Source of the DNA: Pseudomonas sp. UBA2684 | Lineage (GTDB): Bacteria > Pseudomonadota > Gammaproteobacteria > Pseudomonadales > Pseudomonadaceae | Assembly: GCA_002354655.1 (NCBI GenBank) | Contig: DELY01000032.1 | Location: 7,994-62,707, forward strand | Direction: 5' to 3' | Length of the DNA: 54,714 nucleotides | Part shown: piece by piece, positions 1 to 9,176 of the stretch | How positions within the stretch are numbered: position 1 is the first letter of the stretch | Layout: each line of letters opens with the position of its first letter | Translations under genes and position numbers: made by a program | Notes under the pieces: generated by a model | What the model was told of the DNA's origin: nothing | Seen by the model: the letters and a program-made list of their open reading frames with translations, nothing else | Databases searched by the model: none

Positions 1-24
1 TCGCGAATAAATTCGCTCTACAAA
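1..24. repeat. partial REP-type palindrome at window edge
   Basis: The first bases read TCGCGAATAAATTCGC followed by TCTAC. This matches half of the common Pseudomonas REP pattern (GTAGAGCGAATTNATTCGCGA on the other strand). It lies just downstream of msrB and is cut by the window start, so a second arm cannot be checked. Confidence 0.5.
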
Positions 25-33
25 AGCCAAGCC

Positions 34-429
34 CTACTCGCGCGGCACCAGCTTCAGCGACACCGAGTTGATGCAGTAACGCAAACCGGTCGGCACCGGG
101 CCATCGGGAAATACGTGACCAAGGTGGGCATCGCACTTGGCACACTTCACTTCAATGCGGTGCATGCCATGGCTGAAGTCGTCCAGGCTGGCAATCGCCT
201 CCTTGCTGACCGGCTGGAAATAGCTCGGCCAGCCGCTGCCGGAGTCGAACTTGGCATCCGAATCGAACAACGCCGTACCGCAGCAGGCGCAGTGGTAGAT
301 ACCCGGGGTTTTGCTGTCGTGATATTCGCCGGTAAAGGCCCGCTCCGTGCCACCCAACCGGCAGACGTGAAACTGGCTATCCGAGAGCTCTTCGCGCCAG
401 GATTCCAGGGGTTTTTCGAGCTTGTCCAC
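34..429 (-). CDS. msrB: peptide-methionine (R)-S-oxide reductase MsrB
   Basis: This 131-residue cytoplasmic enzyme reduces methionine-R-sulfoxide in oxidised proteins, using thioredoxin as reductant. The whole SelR/MsrB fold is present: two zinc CxxC pairs (C47/C50 and C96/C99), the GSGWPSY segment near residue 64, and the catalytic cysteine C119 in the motif RYCINS. Length is normal for the single-domain bacterial form. The start is GTG with a GAGGAG ribosome binding site about 8 bases upstream. It is divergent from alaA, an arrangement I recall from P. aeruginosa (PA2827/PA2828). There is no MsrA fusion. Family assignment is secure. Confidence 0.96.
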   Translation of the reverse strand: MDKLEKPLESWREELSDSQFHVCRLGGTERAFTGEYHDSKTPGIYHCACCGTALFDSDAKFDSGSGWPSYFQPVSKEAIASLDDFSHGMHRIEVKCAKCDAHLGHVFPDGPVPTGLRYCINSVSLKLVPRE

Positions 430-463
430 AGGCAGTACTCCTCAATAGAAAAAATCGCCGGGA

Positions 464-535
464 GCGATTTTTAACGTCGCGCAGCGATGGCCAGATAGTA
501 GGGTGGCCGCCATGGATGGCAGACCATAAAAAAGC
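464..535. repeat. dispersed intergenic repeat, copy 1
   Basis: About 70 bases between msrB and alaA recur, with a few substitutions and a small indel, at 32084-32150 between atuD and atuE. Shared blocks include ATTTTTAACGTCGCG, AGGGTGGCCGCCA and GGATGGCA followed by CCATAAA. The two copies are in the same orientation. Neither encodes a convincing protein. Confidence 0.7.
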
Positions 536-548
536 CCGATCAGTACCT

Positions 549-576
549 TTGCCAAGATCAGGCTGCCACGTATGAT
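549..576 (+). promoter_or_regulatory. probable sigma-70 promoter of alaA
   Basis: TTGCCA (5 of 6 to consensus), a 16-base spacer and TATGAT (5 of 6) lie upstream of alaA. Transcription would start near 583, giving a leader of about 85 bases. It is the best match in the msrB-alaA gap. Prediction from sequence only. Confidence 0.5.
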
Positions 577-668
577 TCGACCCCAGTCTGTCACCCGCGT
601 TACAACCTGCCAAGGTTCGCCGGATCAGCTCATGGGGCGTGGCGTTTCTTCATTTCGGGATCACTTAC

Positions 669-1880
669 ATGCAGTTCAGTAAATCGAACAAGCTCGCCAA
701 CGTCTGCTACGACATTCGCGGGCCCGTGCTCAAGCACGCCAAACGCCTGGAAGAGGAAGGCCATCGCATCCTCAAGCTGAATATCGGCAACCCGGCGCCG
801 TTCGGTTTCGAAGCGCCGGAGGAAATCCTCCAGGACGTAATCCGCAACCTGTCTACCGCCCAGGGCTACAGCGACTCCAAAGGTCTGTTCAGCGCGCGCA
901 AGGCGGTGATGCAGTATTACCAGCAAAAGCAGGTGGAAGGCGTCGGCATCGAGGACATCTACCTGGGTAATGGCGTCTCCGAGCTGATCGTCATGGCCAT
1001 GCAGGCGTTGCTCAACAACGGCGACGAAGTGCTGATCCCCGCACCGGACTACCCGCTGTGGACCGCCGCTGTAGCGCTGTCCGGCGGCAAACCGGTGCAC
1101 TATCTGTGCGACGAGCAGGCCGGCTGGTTTCCCGATATTGCCGACATGCGCGCCAAGATCACCCCGAACACCAAGGCGCTGGTGCTGATCAACCCGAACA
1201 ACCCGACCGGCGCGGTGTACTCGCGCGAGGTGTTGCTGGACATCGTCGAACTGGCGCGCCAGCACAACCTGGTGCTGTTCTCCGACGAGATCTACGACAA
1301 GATCCTTTACGACGGCGCCGAGCACATCTGCACCGCCTCGCTGGCTCCGGACGTGCTCTGCCTGACCTTCAACGGCCTGTCGAAATCCTACCGCGTAGCC
1401 GGTTTCCGTTCCGGCTGGGTGGCGATCTCCGGGCCGAAACACCGCGCGCAGAGTTATATCGAAGGCATCGACATCCTCGCCAATATGCGCCTGTGCGCCA
1501 ACGTGCCGAGCCAGCATGCGATCCAGACCGCCCTCGGCGGCTATCAGAGCATCAACGATCTGGTGCTGCCCAACGGCCGCCTGCTGGAGCAGCGCAACCG
1601 TACCTGGGAACTGCTCAACGACATTCCCGGGGTCAGCTGCGTCAAACCGATGGGCGCGCTGTATGCATTCCCGAAGATCGACCCGAAAATCTGCCCGATC
1701 CACAACGATGAAAAATTCGTCCTCGACCTGCTGCTCTCGGAAAAACTGCTGATCGTCCAAGGTACGGCGTTCAACTGGCCATGGCCGGACCACTTCCGCG
1801 TGGTCACCCTGCCGCGGATCGACGATCTCGAGCAGGCAATCGGGCGCATCGGCAGCTTCCTCAAGACTTATCGCCAGTAA
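669..1880 (+). CDS. alaA: glutamate-pyruvate aminotransferase AlaA
   Basis: A class I/II PLP-dependent aminotransferase that makes alanine from pyruvate and glutamate in the cytoplasm. The protein (403 residues from the ATG at 669) follows E. coli AlaA almost block by block from memory: the N-terminal NVCYDIRGPVLK segment, LNIGNPAPFGF, the NPNNPTGAVYS loop, the DEIYDKILYD segment and the PLP lysine K239 in NGLSKSYRVAG. An upstream in-frame start at 639 would add ten residues absent from the family, so 669 is preferred. An SDR gene follows after 12 bases and is probably cotranscribed. Confidence 0.95.
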   Translation: MQFSKSNKLANVCYDIRGPVLKHAKRLEEEGHRILKLNIGNPAPFGFEAPEEILQDVIRNLSTAQGYSDSKGLFSARKAVMQYYQQKQVEGVGIEDIYLGNGVSELIVMAMQALLNNGDEVLIPAPDYPLWTAAVALSGGKPVHYLCDEQAGWFPDIADMRAKITPNTKALVLINPNNPTGAVYSREVLLDIVELARQHNLVLFSDEIYDKILYDGAEHICTASLAPDVLCLTFNGLSKSYRVAGFRSGWVAISGPKHRAQSYIEGIDILANMRLCANVPSQHAIQTALGGYQSINDLVLPNGRLLEQRNRTWELLNDIPGVSCVKPMGALYAFPKIDPKICPIHNDEKFVLDLLLSEKLLIVQGTAFNWPWPDHFRVVTLPRIDDLEQAIGRIGSFLKTYRQ

Positions 1881-1892
1881 CCGGAGATCGCC

Positions 1893-2636
1893 ATGGACCA
1901 GGCCAAACGTTATCTGCTCACCGGCGCCAGTTCCGGCATTGGCGCCGCCCTGGCCCGCGAACTGGCTGGCAAAGGCTATGACCTGGCCCTCGCGGCGCGC
2001 CGCGAAGACCACCTGCACCTGCTGGCGGCCGAGCTGAAAGCACGCTTTGGCCGCAACATCGTCGTTTTGCCACTGGATGTCACCGACTATGCCGCCTGCC
2101 AGGATGCCGTGGGCCTGGCGGCAAACGCCCTGGGCGGTCTCGACGGAGTAATCGCCAACGCAGGTATCGCCCTCACCGGCAAAGCTGGTGGCGGCCACTT
2201 CGAGCGCGCCCGACTGACCCTGGAAACCAACCTGATCGGCGCGATTGCCTGCCTGGATGCCGCCGCTGCGCTGTTCCGTCAGCAAGGCCACGGTCACCTG
2301 GTCGCCGTTGCCTCGGTCGCCGGCAAACGCGGCCTGCCGCACACCGCCGCCTACTCGGCGAGCAAGGCCGGCTTGATCAGCTACATGGAATCCACACGCA
2401 CCGAACTGCTCGGCAAAGGCATCGACACCAGCCTGATCCTGCCCGGCTTCATCGACACACCACTGAACCGCGAGATGGCCAGTCGCCCGTTTCTGATCGA
2501 CGTCGAACGCGGCGCCGCGCTGATTGCCAAACACATCGACAAGCGCCACGTCAGCGCCTACGTACCGGGCTGGCCCTGGGCGGTTCTCGGACGCCTGCTG
2601 CCGCTGTTACCCACTTCGATAATTGCCAAGTTCTGA
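1893..2636 (+). CDS. short-chain dehydrogenase/reductase
   Basis: A 247-residue classical SDR with an NAD(P)-binding TGASSGIG motif (residues 10-17), the NAG motif (89-91) and a complete catalytic set S141, Y154, K158. The R36-R37 pair after the second beta strand suggests NADP preference, which is an inference. The hydrophobic tail (PWAVLGRLLPLLP) is typical of SDRs that act on lipids or sit at membranes. It starts 12 bases after alaA with a GGAG site and is likely in the same transcript. The substrate cannot be told from sequence. Confidence 0.88.
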   Translation: MDQAKRYLLTGASSGIGAALARELAGKGYDLALAARREDHLHLLAAELKARFGRNIVVLPLDVTDYAACQDAVGLAANALGGLDGVIANAGIALTGKAGGGHFERARLTLETNLIGAIACLDAAAALFRQQGHGHLVAVASVAGKRGLPHTAAYSASKAGLISYMESTRTELLGKGIDTSLILPGFIDTPLNREMASRPFLIDVERGAALIAKHIDKRHVSAYVPGWPWAVLGRLLPLLPTSIIAKF

Positions 2637-2640
2637 CACC

Positions 2641-3093
2641 ATGGATCTGCAGATCGACGATTTCTACAAAGATACGGCCGGCGCCCTGCTGCTGCTCTAC
2701 CAAGCCTTCCCACGCAAAATGGCGCTGTATGTGGAAGACCTGATCGGCCGTGAAGAGCCGGACGAGTTCGGCCTGCCGAGCAAACGCCACCAGAGCTGCC
2801 TGGGCGCACTGCTGTGGCTGGCCGAAGAAGGCTATGTGCGCTTCGACTCGACGATTGCCTACGACGCCCTGGACCAAGCCGTGCTCACCGAGAAAGGCTT
2901 TCTGCGCCTGAGCCGCAGCGTGCCCCACGCCCTGAAGGAAGGCGAAGCACTGCCGCCCAGCGTGCGCCGCGTGCACGCTACCCTGGCGTTTCAACTGCGC
3001 GAAGCGCTGGCACACCAGCATGGCGAACGCCTCGCCCGCCTGACCCGTTTACTCTTCGAAAGCGCTCTAGCCGGGGCAAGCGACACAGTTTGA
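2641..3093 (+). CDS. conserved hypothetical protein
   Basis: A 150-residue soluble protein without signal peptide or membrane segment that starts MDLQIDDFYKD. It appears mostly helical. I do not recognise a named domain, although blocks such as LVEDLIGREEPDEFG-like text and ALLWLAEEGY look like a winged-helix fold. I recall similar proteins in many Pseudomonas genomes. It begins 4 bases after the SDR stop, so it is probably translationally coupled. An in-frame TTG at 2623 is an alternative start. Function unknown. Confidence 0.75.
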   Translation: MDLQIDDFYKDTAGALLLLYQAFPRKMALYVEDLIGREEPDEFGLPSKRHQSCLGALLWLAEEGYVRFDSTIAYDALDQAVLTEKGFLRLSRSVPHALKEGEALPPSVRRVHATLAFQLREALAHQHGERLARLTRLLFESALAGASDTV

Positions 3094-3106
3094 AATAGTC
3101 CCTCGG

Positions 3107-3135
3107 TTGAAGAGCCGGGGGCGCGCCCTTATATA
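3107..3135 (+). promoter_or_regulatory. probable htpX promoter, sigma-70 with heat-shock features
   Basis: TTGAAG, a 17-base spacer and TATATA form a strong sigma-70 match. The same bases also fit a relaxed sigma-32 pattern (TTGAA, 14 bases, CCCTTATAT). HtpX is heat-shock inducible in E. coli, so either reading is plausible. Transcription would start about 40 bases before the gene. Confidence 0.5.
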
Positions 3136-3182
3136 GCCCGCATAACCAGCATGTCTTTTCCCGTGAGGAGTAGTTTCACACC

Positions 3183-4055
3183 ATGATGCGCATTTTGCTG
3201 TTCCTGGCTACCAACTTGGCGGTGTTGATCATCGCCAGTATCACTCTCAAACTCTTGGGAGTAGACCGCTTCACCGGCCAGAACTATGGCAGCCTGCTGA
3301 TTTTCTGTGCGGTGTTCGGTTTTGCCGGCTCGTTGATTTCGCTGTTCATCTCCAAATGGATGGCGAAGATGAGCACCGGCACCGAGATCATCAGCCAACC
3401 GCGCACCCGCCACGAACAATGGCTGCTGCAAACCGTTGAAGAATTGTCCCGCGAAGCCGGGATCAAGATGCCGGAAGTGGGCATCTTCCCGGCTTACGAA
3501 TCCAACGCCTTCGCCACCGGCTGGAACAAGAACGACGCCCTGGTGGCGGTCAGCCAGGGCCTGCTGGAGCGCTTCTCGCCGGATGAGGTGCGCGCCGTAC
3601 TGGCCCACGAAATCGGCCACGTGGCCAACGGCGACATGGTCACCCTGGCGCTGATCCAGGGCGTGGTGAACACCTTCGTAATGTTCTTCGCACGGATCTT
3701 CGGTAACTTCGTCGACAAGGTGATCCTGAAGAACGAAGGCGGCCACGGCATCGGTTATTTCGTCGCGACCATCTTCGCCGAACTGGTGCTGGGCATCCTC
3801 GCCAGCATCATCGTCATGTGGTTCTCGCGCAAACGCGAGTTCAAGGCCGACGAAGCCGGCGCACGCCTGGCCGGCACCGGCGCAATGATCGCCGCCCTGC
3901 AACGCCTGCGCGCAGAACAGGGCGTACCGGTGCAGATGCCCGACAGCCTGACCGCCTTTGGCATCAACGGCGGCCTGAAGAACGGCCTGGCAGGCCTGCT
4001 GATGACTCACCCGCCGCTGGAAGCGCGTATCGAAGCCCTGCGTCAGCGCGGCTAA
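3183..4055 (+). CDS. htpX: membrane zinc metalloprotease HtpX
   Basis: An M48-family inner-membrane endopeptidase for quality control of misfolded membrane proteins, working alongside FtsH. The 290-residue protein has two N-terminal membrane helices (about 3-25 and 37-57), the zinc-binding HEIGH motif at 142-146, two further hydrophobic segments (about 155-178 and 192-214) and the third zinc ligand E219 in REFKAD. Length and order match E. coli HtpX. Two ATG codons stand in tandem at 3183 and 3186, and a GTGAGGAG site lies upstream. A strong terminator follows, so it is a single-gene unit. Confidence 0.96.
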   Translation: MMRILLFLATNLAVLIIASITLKLLGVDRFTGQNYGSLLIFCAVFGFAGSLISLFISKWMAKMSTGTEIISQPRTRHEQWLLQTVEELSREAGIKMPEVGIFPAYESNAFATGWNKNDALVAVSQGLLERFSPDEVRAVLAHEIGHVANGDMVTLALIQGVVNTFVMFFARIFGNFVDKVILKNEGGHGIGYFVATIFAELVLGILASIIVMWFSRKREFKADEAGARLAGTGAMIAALQRLRAEQGVPVQMPDSLTAFGINGGLKNGLAGLLMTHPPLEARIEALRQRG

Positions 4056-4071
4056 GCCACCCAGTAGCAGC

Positions 4072-4100
4072 AAAAAGGCGACCTTCGGGTCGCCTTTTTT
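4072..4100 (+). terminator. intrinsic terminator after htpX
   Basis: AAAAAGGCGACC, loop TTCG, then GGTCGCC and a run of T. A perfect GC-rich stem with a stable tetraloop begins 17 bases after the htpX stop. Confidence 0.93.
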
Positions 4101-4219
4101 ATGGGTTCTGTGCCCGTTAACTGTTGCGACGGCCCAGCGCCTTATGGGCGCGGCTTGAATCGCCAAGGAGCAGCGACTTTCGCGGATAAATCACCCAGGC
4201 GCCGTTAGCCGCCAGCGCG

Positions 4220-4879
4220 TTAAACCCGCGCCCCGAGTCGATACACCCGCTCATCCAGGCGCTGCAAGCCGCGCTGAAGAAACTTGTCGTTCTCACCCAA
4301 CACCTCACGCGCCTCGAGCAACGCCAGTTGCCACTGCTCAGCGAACAACGACTGCACCTCGCGCTCGCTTACCGCGAATGGCGGCCCCTGCATCTGCGCT
4401 TGCTCGTAGTCGAGCGTCACCAGCAATCCCTGGCAATCCGGCGGCAGCACACGGCGCAGGTGCGCGGCATAGCGAACGCGCATCTCGGCAGGCAAGGCAA
4501 TCAATGCGGCGCGGTCATAGAACACCCGGCAATCGCTCAACTGCTGCGCCGTCAGGGCGAAGAAGTCGCCGCAGTAGATCTCCAGCGATCCGCTGCGGTA
4601 GACCTTGAACGCTCCCTCCCGACTCATCTGCGCCTGCAGTTGATGCTCACGAAAGAAGTCCTCGATCGCCTTCTGCGCCACCTCGACGCCCAGCACGCGC
4701 CAGCCCTGCGCCGCCAGCCAGGCCAAATCCAGGCTTTTCCCGCACAACGGCACTAGCACCCGCGCCTCGCCGGGCACCCCCAACGCAGGCCAATGTCGTT
4801 GCAGATACGGGTTGACCTCCTGGGCATGGAAGCCGATTTCGTTGCGCGCCCACCGCGCCTGCCAAAACGTCGCGTGCAT
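4220..4879 (-). CDS. tpm: thiopurine S-methyltransferase
   Basis: An S-adenosylmethionine-dependent methyltransferase of the TPMT family, which in Pseudomonas also methylates selenium and tellurium compounds (family knowledge). The 219-residue protein starts [18 protein letters not shown], typical of bacterial Tpm, and carries the SAM-binding segment [14 protein letters not shown] near residues 48-62 and the acidic GVEV end of the next strand. The ATG at 4879 has an AGGAG site 6 bases upstream. An in-frame codon seven residues earlier is less likely. It lies divergent from the gene at 4954 and downstream of htpX, matching the PA2830-PA2832 order I recall. Confidence 0.95.
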   Translation of the reverse strand: MHATFWQARWARNEIGFHAQEVNPYLQRHWPALGVPGEARVLVPLCGKSLDLAWLAAQGWRVLGVEVAQKAIEDFFREHQLQAQMSREGAFKVYRSGSLEIYCGDFFALTAQQLSDCRVFYDRAALIALPAEMRVRYAAHLRRVLPPDCQGLLVTLDYEQAQMQGPPFAVSEREVQSLFAEQWQLALLEAREVLGENDKFLQRGLQRLDERVYRLGARV

Positions 4880-4953
4880 AGCCACTCCTGAAATTTCCAC
4901 TGGGCAATCCTGACCTAAACTGCCCGCTATGCCTATTTCCCAGTGAGCCGCCC

Positions 4954-6183
4954 ATGACCAGGATGACCCTTGCCACGCTGCTCCTCATCAGCAGCCTGTT
5001 CGCCCCTTGCCAGGCAGCGCAACTGGGCACCATCCGCCTCGACACCAGCCAGGAAGAGCCCTATCAAATCCTGCTCGACGGCCAGCTCAGCGGGCTGTCG
5101 ATCGATGTGCTGGACTGTATTTTCCAGCGACTCGAACAGCCGCACAGCATCCAGCTGACCTCCTGGAAGCGCGCCAAACAAAATGTCAGCACGCATATTG
5201 CCGAAGGCTTTTTCAGCTCTGCACCCGATGCCGAAAGTGATGCCTTCGCCCAGCTCTCGGCACCGCTGCTGATCGAAAAATGGTACTGGTATGCCCTCGA
5301 TGCCCAGGTTCTCAACCGGCCACCGTGGGACCCGCAACTGCGCATTGGCGGCGTGCTTGGCAGCAACACCCTGGCCTGGCTGGAAACCCGTGGTATCCAC
5401 GTGCAGCAGAAGGTGCCCAAACTCGAACAACTGATCCAGCTGCTGCAACGCGGACGCATCGACCTGATCCTCGCCGATCAGAGCGCGATGGACAGCGCCA
5501 GTCGCGACCTCAACTTGCAACGCCAGCTGCAGCAGCGCTTCGTCCGCTACACTCCATTGGGCGTGTATTTTTCCCGCGCATTCCTCACCCAGCACCCGGG
5601 TTTCATCCAGGACTTCAACGAACAGGTGCAGAACTGTGCGCCTGCCAGTTCGCCGCTGATCGCCCTGGAGCAGCAATATCTCAAGCAACTGGTGCAGTTG
5701 CACCTGCGTCGCTGGGGCGGCCAGGAGGTATTGTTCAAGGCGCTGCGCGAAGCCGCTCGACAGCCGTTGAGCGAAGCAGCCATCAAGCGGCTCGACCAGC
5801 AATGGATGACTGAATACCTGCGCCGCCAGCAGCCTTTTATCGACAGCGTTCGCCAGCAGCCGGCCTCGGTTTTCCTGCAAGGCGTGCACCAGCAATATCA
5901 ACCGCTGTTCAACGAACTGTTCCTCACCGATAGCCGTGGCGTGACCGCCGGCATGAGCCGTGCGACCAGCGATTACTGGCAGGGAGACGAAGCCAAATTC
6001 AACATCGCGCGCACACTGCCCGCCGAGCAACTGCTGATCGAATCCATCGCCTACGATGGCTCGACACAAAGCTTCCAGGCCCAGATCAGTGCCCCGCTGC
6101 ACGACCCAGGTGACGGCAGCTTGCTCGGCGTGCTGACCTTCGGCGTCAATATCGAAGCGGCTTTTGGTGACAGCCAGCCTTAA
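4954..6183 (+). CDS. periplasmic solute-binding domain fused to a Cache-like domain
   Basis: A 409-residue exported protein. Residues 1-21 are a signal peptide ending CQAAQ. Residues 23-235 resemble a family 3 solute-binding (amino-acid type) domain: early [20 protein letters not shown], later ADQSAMDSA. Residues about 300-405 look like a single PDC/Cache sensor domain, with [28 protein letters not shown] near 310 and a [10 protein letters not shown] strand near the end. There is no membrane helix after the signal peptide and no kinase, cyclase or chemotaxis output. No permease is nearby. It may be a free periplasmic sensor that docks on a membrane partner, which is an inference. Ligand unknown. 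Confidence 0.75.
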   Translation: MTRMTLATLLLISSLFAPCQAAQLGTIRLDTSQEEPYQILLDGQLSGLSIDVLDCIFQRLEQPHSIQLTSWKRAKQNVSTHIAEGFFSSAPDAESDAFAQLSAPLLIEKWYWYALDAQVLNRPPWDPQLRIGGVLGSNTLAWLETRGIHVQQKVPKLEQLIQLLQRGRIDLILADQSAMDSASRDLNLQRQLQQRFVRYTPLGVYFSRAFLTQHPGFIQDFNEQVQNCAPASSPLIALEQQYLKQLVQLHLRRWGGQEVLFKALREAARQPLSEAAIKRLDQQWMTEYLRRQQPFIDSVRQQPASVFLQGVHQQYQPLFNELFLTDSRGVTAGMSRATSDYWQGDEAKFNIARTLPAEQLLIESIAYDGSTQSFQAQISAPLHDPGDGSLLGVLTFGVNIEAAFGDSQP

Positions 6184-6277
6184 TCCATCGAAGCAAGCGA
6201 TGAAATAGCCCAACTATCCCTGTTTGATTCTCCTGAATGGCTGATCGAATATCGTGTTCATTCGCCAGGAGTTGACC

Positions 6278-7045
6278 ATGCTACCCAGCCTCTTTATCTC
6301 GCACGGCTCGCCGATGCTCGCCCTCGAACCCGGTGCCAGCGGCCCGGCCCTGGCGCGCCTGGCCGCCGAACTGCCGAAACCACGAGCCATTGTGCTGGTC
6401 TCCGCGCACTGGGAAAGCCGTGACCTACGCGTCGCCAGTGCGCCCCAGCCGGAGACCTGGCACGATTTCCGGGGTTTCCCGGCGGCGCTCTATGCCGTGC
6501 AATACCCCGCTTCCGGCCACCCACAATTGGCCAGCGAGGTGGCCGCACGCCTCAACAACGCCGGCTTGCCTGCGCAGCTCGACCCCGAGCGTCCGCTGGA
6601 TCACGGTGCCTGGGTGCCGCTGTCACTGATGTACCCGCAAGCCGATATTCCGGTGGTGCAAGTGTCGCTACCCAGCCACCAGGGTCCAGCCCTGCAAAGC
6701 CAAGTCGGACGCGCCCTCGCCAGCCTGCGTGAGCAAGGCATATTGCTGATCGGCTCAGGCAGCATCACCCACAACCTGGGCGAACTGGATTGGCACGCGG
6801 GCCCCGAGGCGATCGAGCCCTGGGCGCAGGCGTTTCGCGACTGGATCGTCGCCAAGCTGACCAGCGACGATCAAGCCGCGCTGCATGACTACCGCCACCT
6901 GGCCCCCGCCGCCATCCGCAACCACCCCAGCGACGAACACCTGCTGCCGCTGTTCTTCGCCCGCGGCGCTGGCGGGCAGTTCAAGGTCGAACACAGCGGC
7001 TTCACCTACGGCGCACTGGGGATGGATATCTACAGCTTCACGTGA
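6278..7045 (+). CDS. class III extradiol ring-cleavage dioxygenase (DODA/YgiD type)
   Basis: A 255-residue LigB-superfamily dioxygenase of the 4,5-DOPA dioxygenase branch, which opens catechol rings using a single Zn or Fe. The N-terminal SLFISHGSPMLAL motif, VSAHWES near residue 45, the DHGAWVPL motif near 112 and GSGSITHNL near 165 supply the histidines of the family. It is preceded by a clear AGGAG site before the ATG at 6278, so an in-frame codon at 6254 is not needed. It ends in a terminator shared with the convergent helicase. Physiological substrate unknown. Confidence 0.92.
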   Translation: MLPSLFISHGSPMLALEPGASGPALARLAAELPKPRAIVLVSAHWESRDLRVASAPQPETWHDFRGFPAALYAVQYPASGHPQLASEVAARLNNAGLPAQLDPERPLDHGAWVPLSLMYPQADIPVVQVSLPSHQGPALQSQVGRALASLREQGILLIGSGSITHNLGELDWHAGPEAIEPWAQAFRDWIVAKLTSDDQAALHDYRHLAPAAIRNHPSDEHLLPLFFARGAGGQFKVEHSGFTYGALGMDIYSFT

Positions 7046-7059
7046 GCCCACGCAGATAC

Positions 7060-7097
7060 AAAAAAGCCCCGCATCACGACGATGCGGGGCTTTTTTA
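7060..7097. terminator. bidirectional intrinsic terminator
   Basis: AAAAAAGCCCCGCATC, loop ACGAC, GATGCGGGGC and TTTTTT. A 10-bp perfect stem flanked by A and T runs serves both the dioxygenase gene and the convergent deaD gene. Confidence 0.95.
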
Positions 7098-7108
7098 TAC
7101 AGCGCGAA

Positions 7109-8791
7109 TCAATCTTCGCGATAACGACGCAGCTTCAGTGGCTTGCCACCAACGCGGGTGTCTTTCAGCTTGGTCAGCAGACGCTCAAGGCCCTCTTCCG
7201 GCAGCTCGACCAGGCTGAAGCTCTCGCGCACCTGGATGCGACCGATGGCTTCACGCACCAGACCACCTTCATTGAGGATGGCACCCAGCAGGTTCTTCGC
7301 GGCGATACCGTCACGCGCGCCCAGCGCGGTACGGCAACGGGCACGGCCTTCGGCCAGCGGGACCGGCGCGCGACGCTCGCGACTGCCTTCGCGCTCGGAA
7401 CGCTCACCACGTTCGCTGCGCTCGCTACGTTCACGCGGGCCGCTGCTGCTTGGCACCAGCGGCTGGTCGCGCTCGACTTCAGCCAGGGTCAGCGCTTGGC
7501 CATTGGTGGCCTTGCGCAGCAGGGCCGCGGCCAGGGCGCGCGGGCTGCAACCGATGTCGGCAGTCAGACGATCAAGCAGATCACCGTGGCTGGCTTCGGC
7601 ATCGGCCACCAGCGGCGCCAGGCTGTTGGTGAGTTTCTTGATGCGCGCATCCAGCACTTGCTGAGCGTTCGGCAACTTGACCTCACCGACTTTCTGCCCC
7701 GTCACGCGCTCGATCACTTGCAGCATGCGACGCTCGCGCGGGGTCACCAGCAGCAAGGCGCGACCGGTACGCCCGGCACGGCCGGTACGCCCGATACGGT
7801 GCACATAGGATTCCGGATCGTAGGGCATGTCCACGTTCATCACGTGGGTGATACGCGGTACGTCGAGGCCACGAGCGGCCACGTCGGTGGCGATGACGAT
7901 GTCCAGACGGCCATCTTTCAGCGACTCGATCACCCGCTCACGCTGGTTTTGCGCGATATCGCCGTTCAGCGCGGCAGCCTTGTAGCCCTTGGCTTCCAGC
8001 GCGGCGGCCAGATCCAGGGTGGCTTGCTTGGTACGCACGAAACCGATCAGCGCGTCGAATTCCTCGACTTCCAGCAGACGCAGTACGGCGGCGTGCTTCT
8101 GGTCGGCGTGGACCATCAGGTGCGCCTGCTCGATGGCAGTCACGGTCTGGGTTTTAGTTTCGATCTTGACGTGCTTGGGGTCGCGCAGGTGTTTTTCCGC
8201 GATGGCACGGATCGAATGCGGCAAGGTAGCCGAGAACAGCACACTCTGACGGCTTTCCGGCATGGCCTTGAAGATCACTTCGAGGTCGTCCATGAAGCCC
8301 AGCTTGAGCATCTCGTCCGCTTCGTCGAGGACCAGGTGCTGAATGGTCGACAGCACTTTCTCGTCGCGACGCAGGTGATCAACCAGACGACCTGGGGTGG
8401 CGACGACGATTTGTGCGCCATTACGGATGGCCTTGAGCTGCGGGCCCATCGGCGCGCCGCCGTATACGGCAATCACATTTACGCCCGGCATTTGCTTGGC
8501 GTAGGTTTCAAATGCGGTGGCGACCTGCAATGCCAGCTCACGGGTCGGCGCAAGGATCAGTGCTTGTGGCTGACGCTTGGTCGGATCGATACGGCTGAGG
8601 ATTGGCAGAGCGAAAGCAGCGGTTTTACCGGTGCCGGTCTGTGCCTGGCCGATCATGTCGTGGCCGGCGAGGATCACTGGAATCGCTTGAATCTGAATAG
8701 CCGACGGCTCTTCATAGCCAGTAGCGATTACAGCAGCGAGAACATTGGGATGAAGTTCGAGTGCGGCGAAGCCGCCGATTTCCTGGGTCAT
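7109..8791 (-). CDS. deaD: DEAD-box ATP-dependent RNA helicase DeaD/CsdA
   Basis: A 560-residue cytoplasmic RNA helicase for ribosome assembly and RNA unwinding in the cold. Motifs run in order: Q motif near 30, AQTGTGKT (50-57), PTREL, TPGR, DEAD (156-159), SAT, ARGLDVP and HRIGRTGRAGR. After the core comes an Arg/Ser/Glu-rich linker (ERSERSERGERSERE repeats, about residues 440-465). A C-terminal DbpA-type RNA-binding domain follows, ending KPLKLRRYRED. The start chosen is MTQEIGGFAALEL with an AGAGG site. An upstream in-frame codon lacks family support. It is orthologous in position to PA2840, as I recall. Confidence 0.95.
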   Translation of the reverse strand: MTQEIGGFAALELHPNVLAAVIATGYEEPSAIQIQAIPVILAGHDMIGQAQTGTGKTAAFALPILSRIDPTKRQPQALILAPTRELALQVATAFETYAKQMPGVNVIAVYGGAPMGPQLKAIRNGAQIVVATPGRLVDHLRRDEKVLSTIQHLVLDEADEMLKLGFMDDLEVIFKAMPESRQSVLFSATLPHSIRAIAEKHLRDPKHVKIETKTQTVTAIEQAHLMVHADQKHAAVLRLLEVEEFDALIGFVRTKQATLDLAAALEAKGYKAAALNGDIAQNQRERVIESLKDGRLDIVIATDVAARGLDVPRITHVMNVDMPYDPESYVHRIGRTGRAGRTGRALLLVTPRERRMLQVIERVTGQKVGEVKLPNAQQVLDARIKKLTNSLAPLVADAEASHGDLLDRLTADIGCSPRALAAALLRKATNGQALTLAEVERDQPLVPSSSGPRERSERSERGERSEREGSRERRAPVPLAEGRARCRTALGARDGIAAKNLLGAILNEGGLVREAIGRIQVRESFSLVELPEEGLERLLTKLKDTRVGGKPLKLRRYRED

Positions 8792-9176
8792 GGGTCTGCC
8801 TCTAGTGCATCCGCAAAGACCCATGTTCCAAAGCTGCGCATGCCGTGTAAGACCCGAGAGTCACCCTGGCAGCCATGTCGGCGGGGATTTGCGAAAACGT
8901 GTGATAAATGAATCGTCAAGGATAGTCCGCAAAACGGACTAACTGCCAAAGTTAACCTTCGGGCGAGTTGTGCTACCTGAACGTGGCCAAGAATTGACCG
9001 GCGCGCACTATACCGGAAAACCTGGCCGATGTGCTGGTTTTCCCTGAATTAAACACCTGCACCGCTAAACGGTCATCCTCTGATAGCCTGCAACCACCCG
9101 CCCCGATTGACGTGGACAAGCCCGAGCGTGGGCACTATACCCTTCACGTCTTTTCTCCTGCGCAAGGACTTCTGCC
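8792..9176. other. deaD leader / divergent intergenic region with a perfect hairpin
   Basis: 385 bases without a gene lie between deaD (leftward) and the crotonase (rightward). It holds a perfect 6-bp inverted repeat AGTCCG-caaaa-CGGACT at 8924-8940. A possible leftward -10 box (TATAGT on the minus strand, 9007-9012) has no good -35. If that box is used, deaD would have a leader of about 200 bases, as cold-shock helicase genes often do. No small ORF with a ribosome binding site is evident. Confidence 0.5.

Noticed and set aside
630-2549. 639-codon minus-strand open frame opposite alaA and the SDR
   Set aside because: It is antisense to two well-supported genes, rich in His, Gln, Val and Arg as high-GC shadows are, and has no recognisable domain or ribosome binding site.
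7082-8911. 609-codon plus-strand frame opposite deaD
   Set aside because: It mirrors the deaD coding strand and its start lies in the terminator; no family motif.
9107-9138. TTGACG with CACTATA as promoter for the crotonase
   Set aside because: The distance between the boxes is 20 bases or more, too long for sigma-70.
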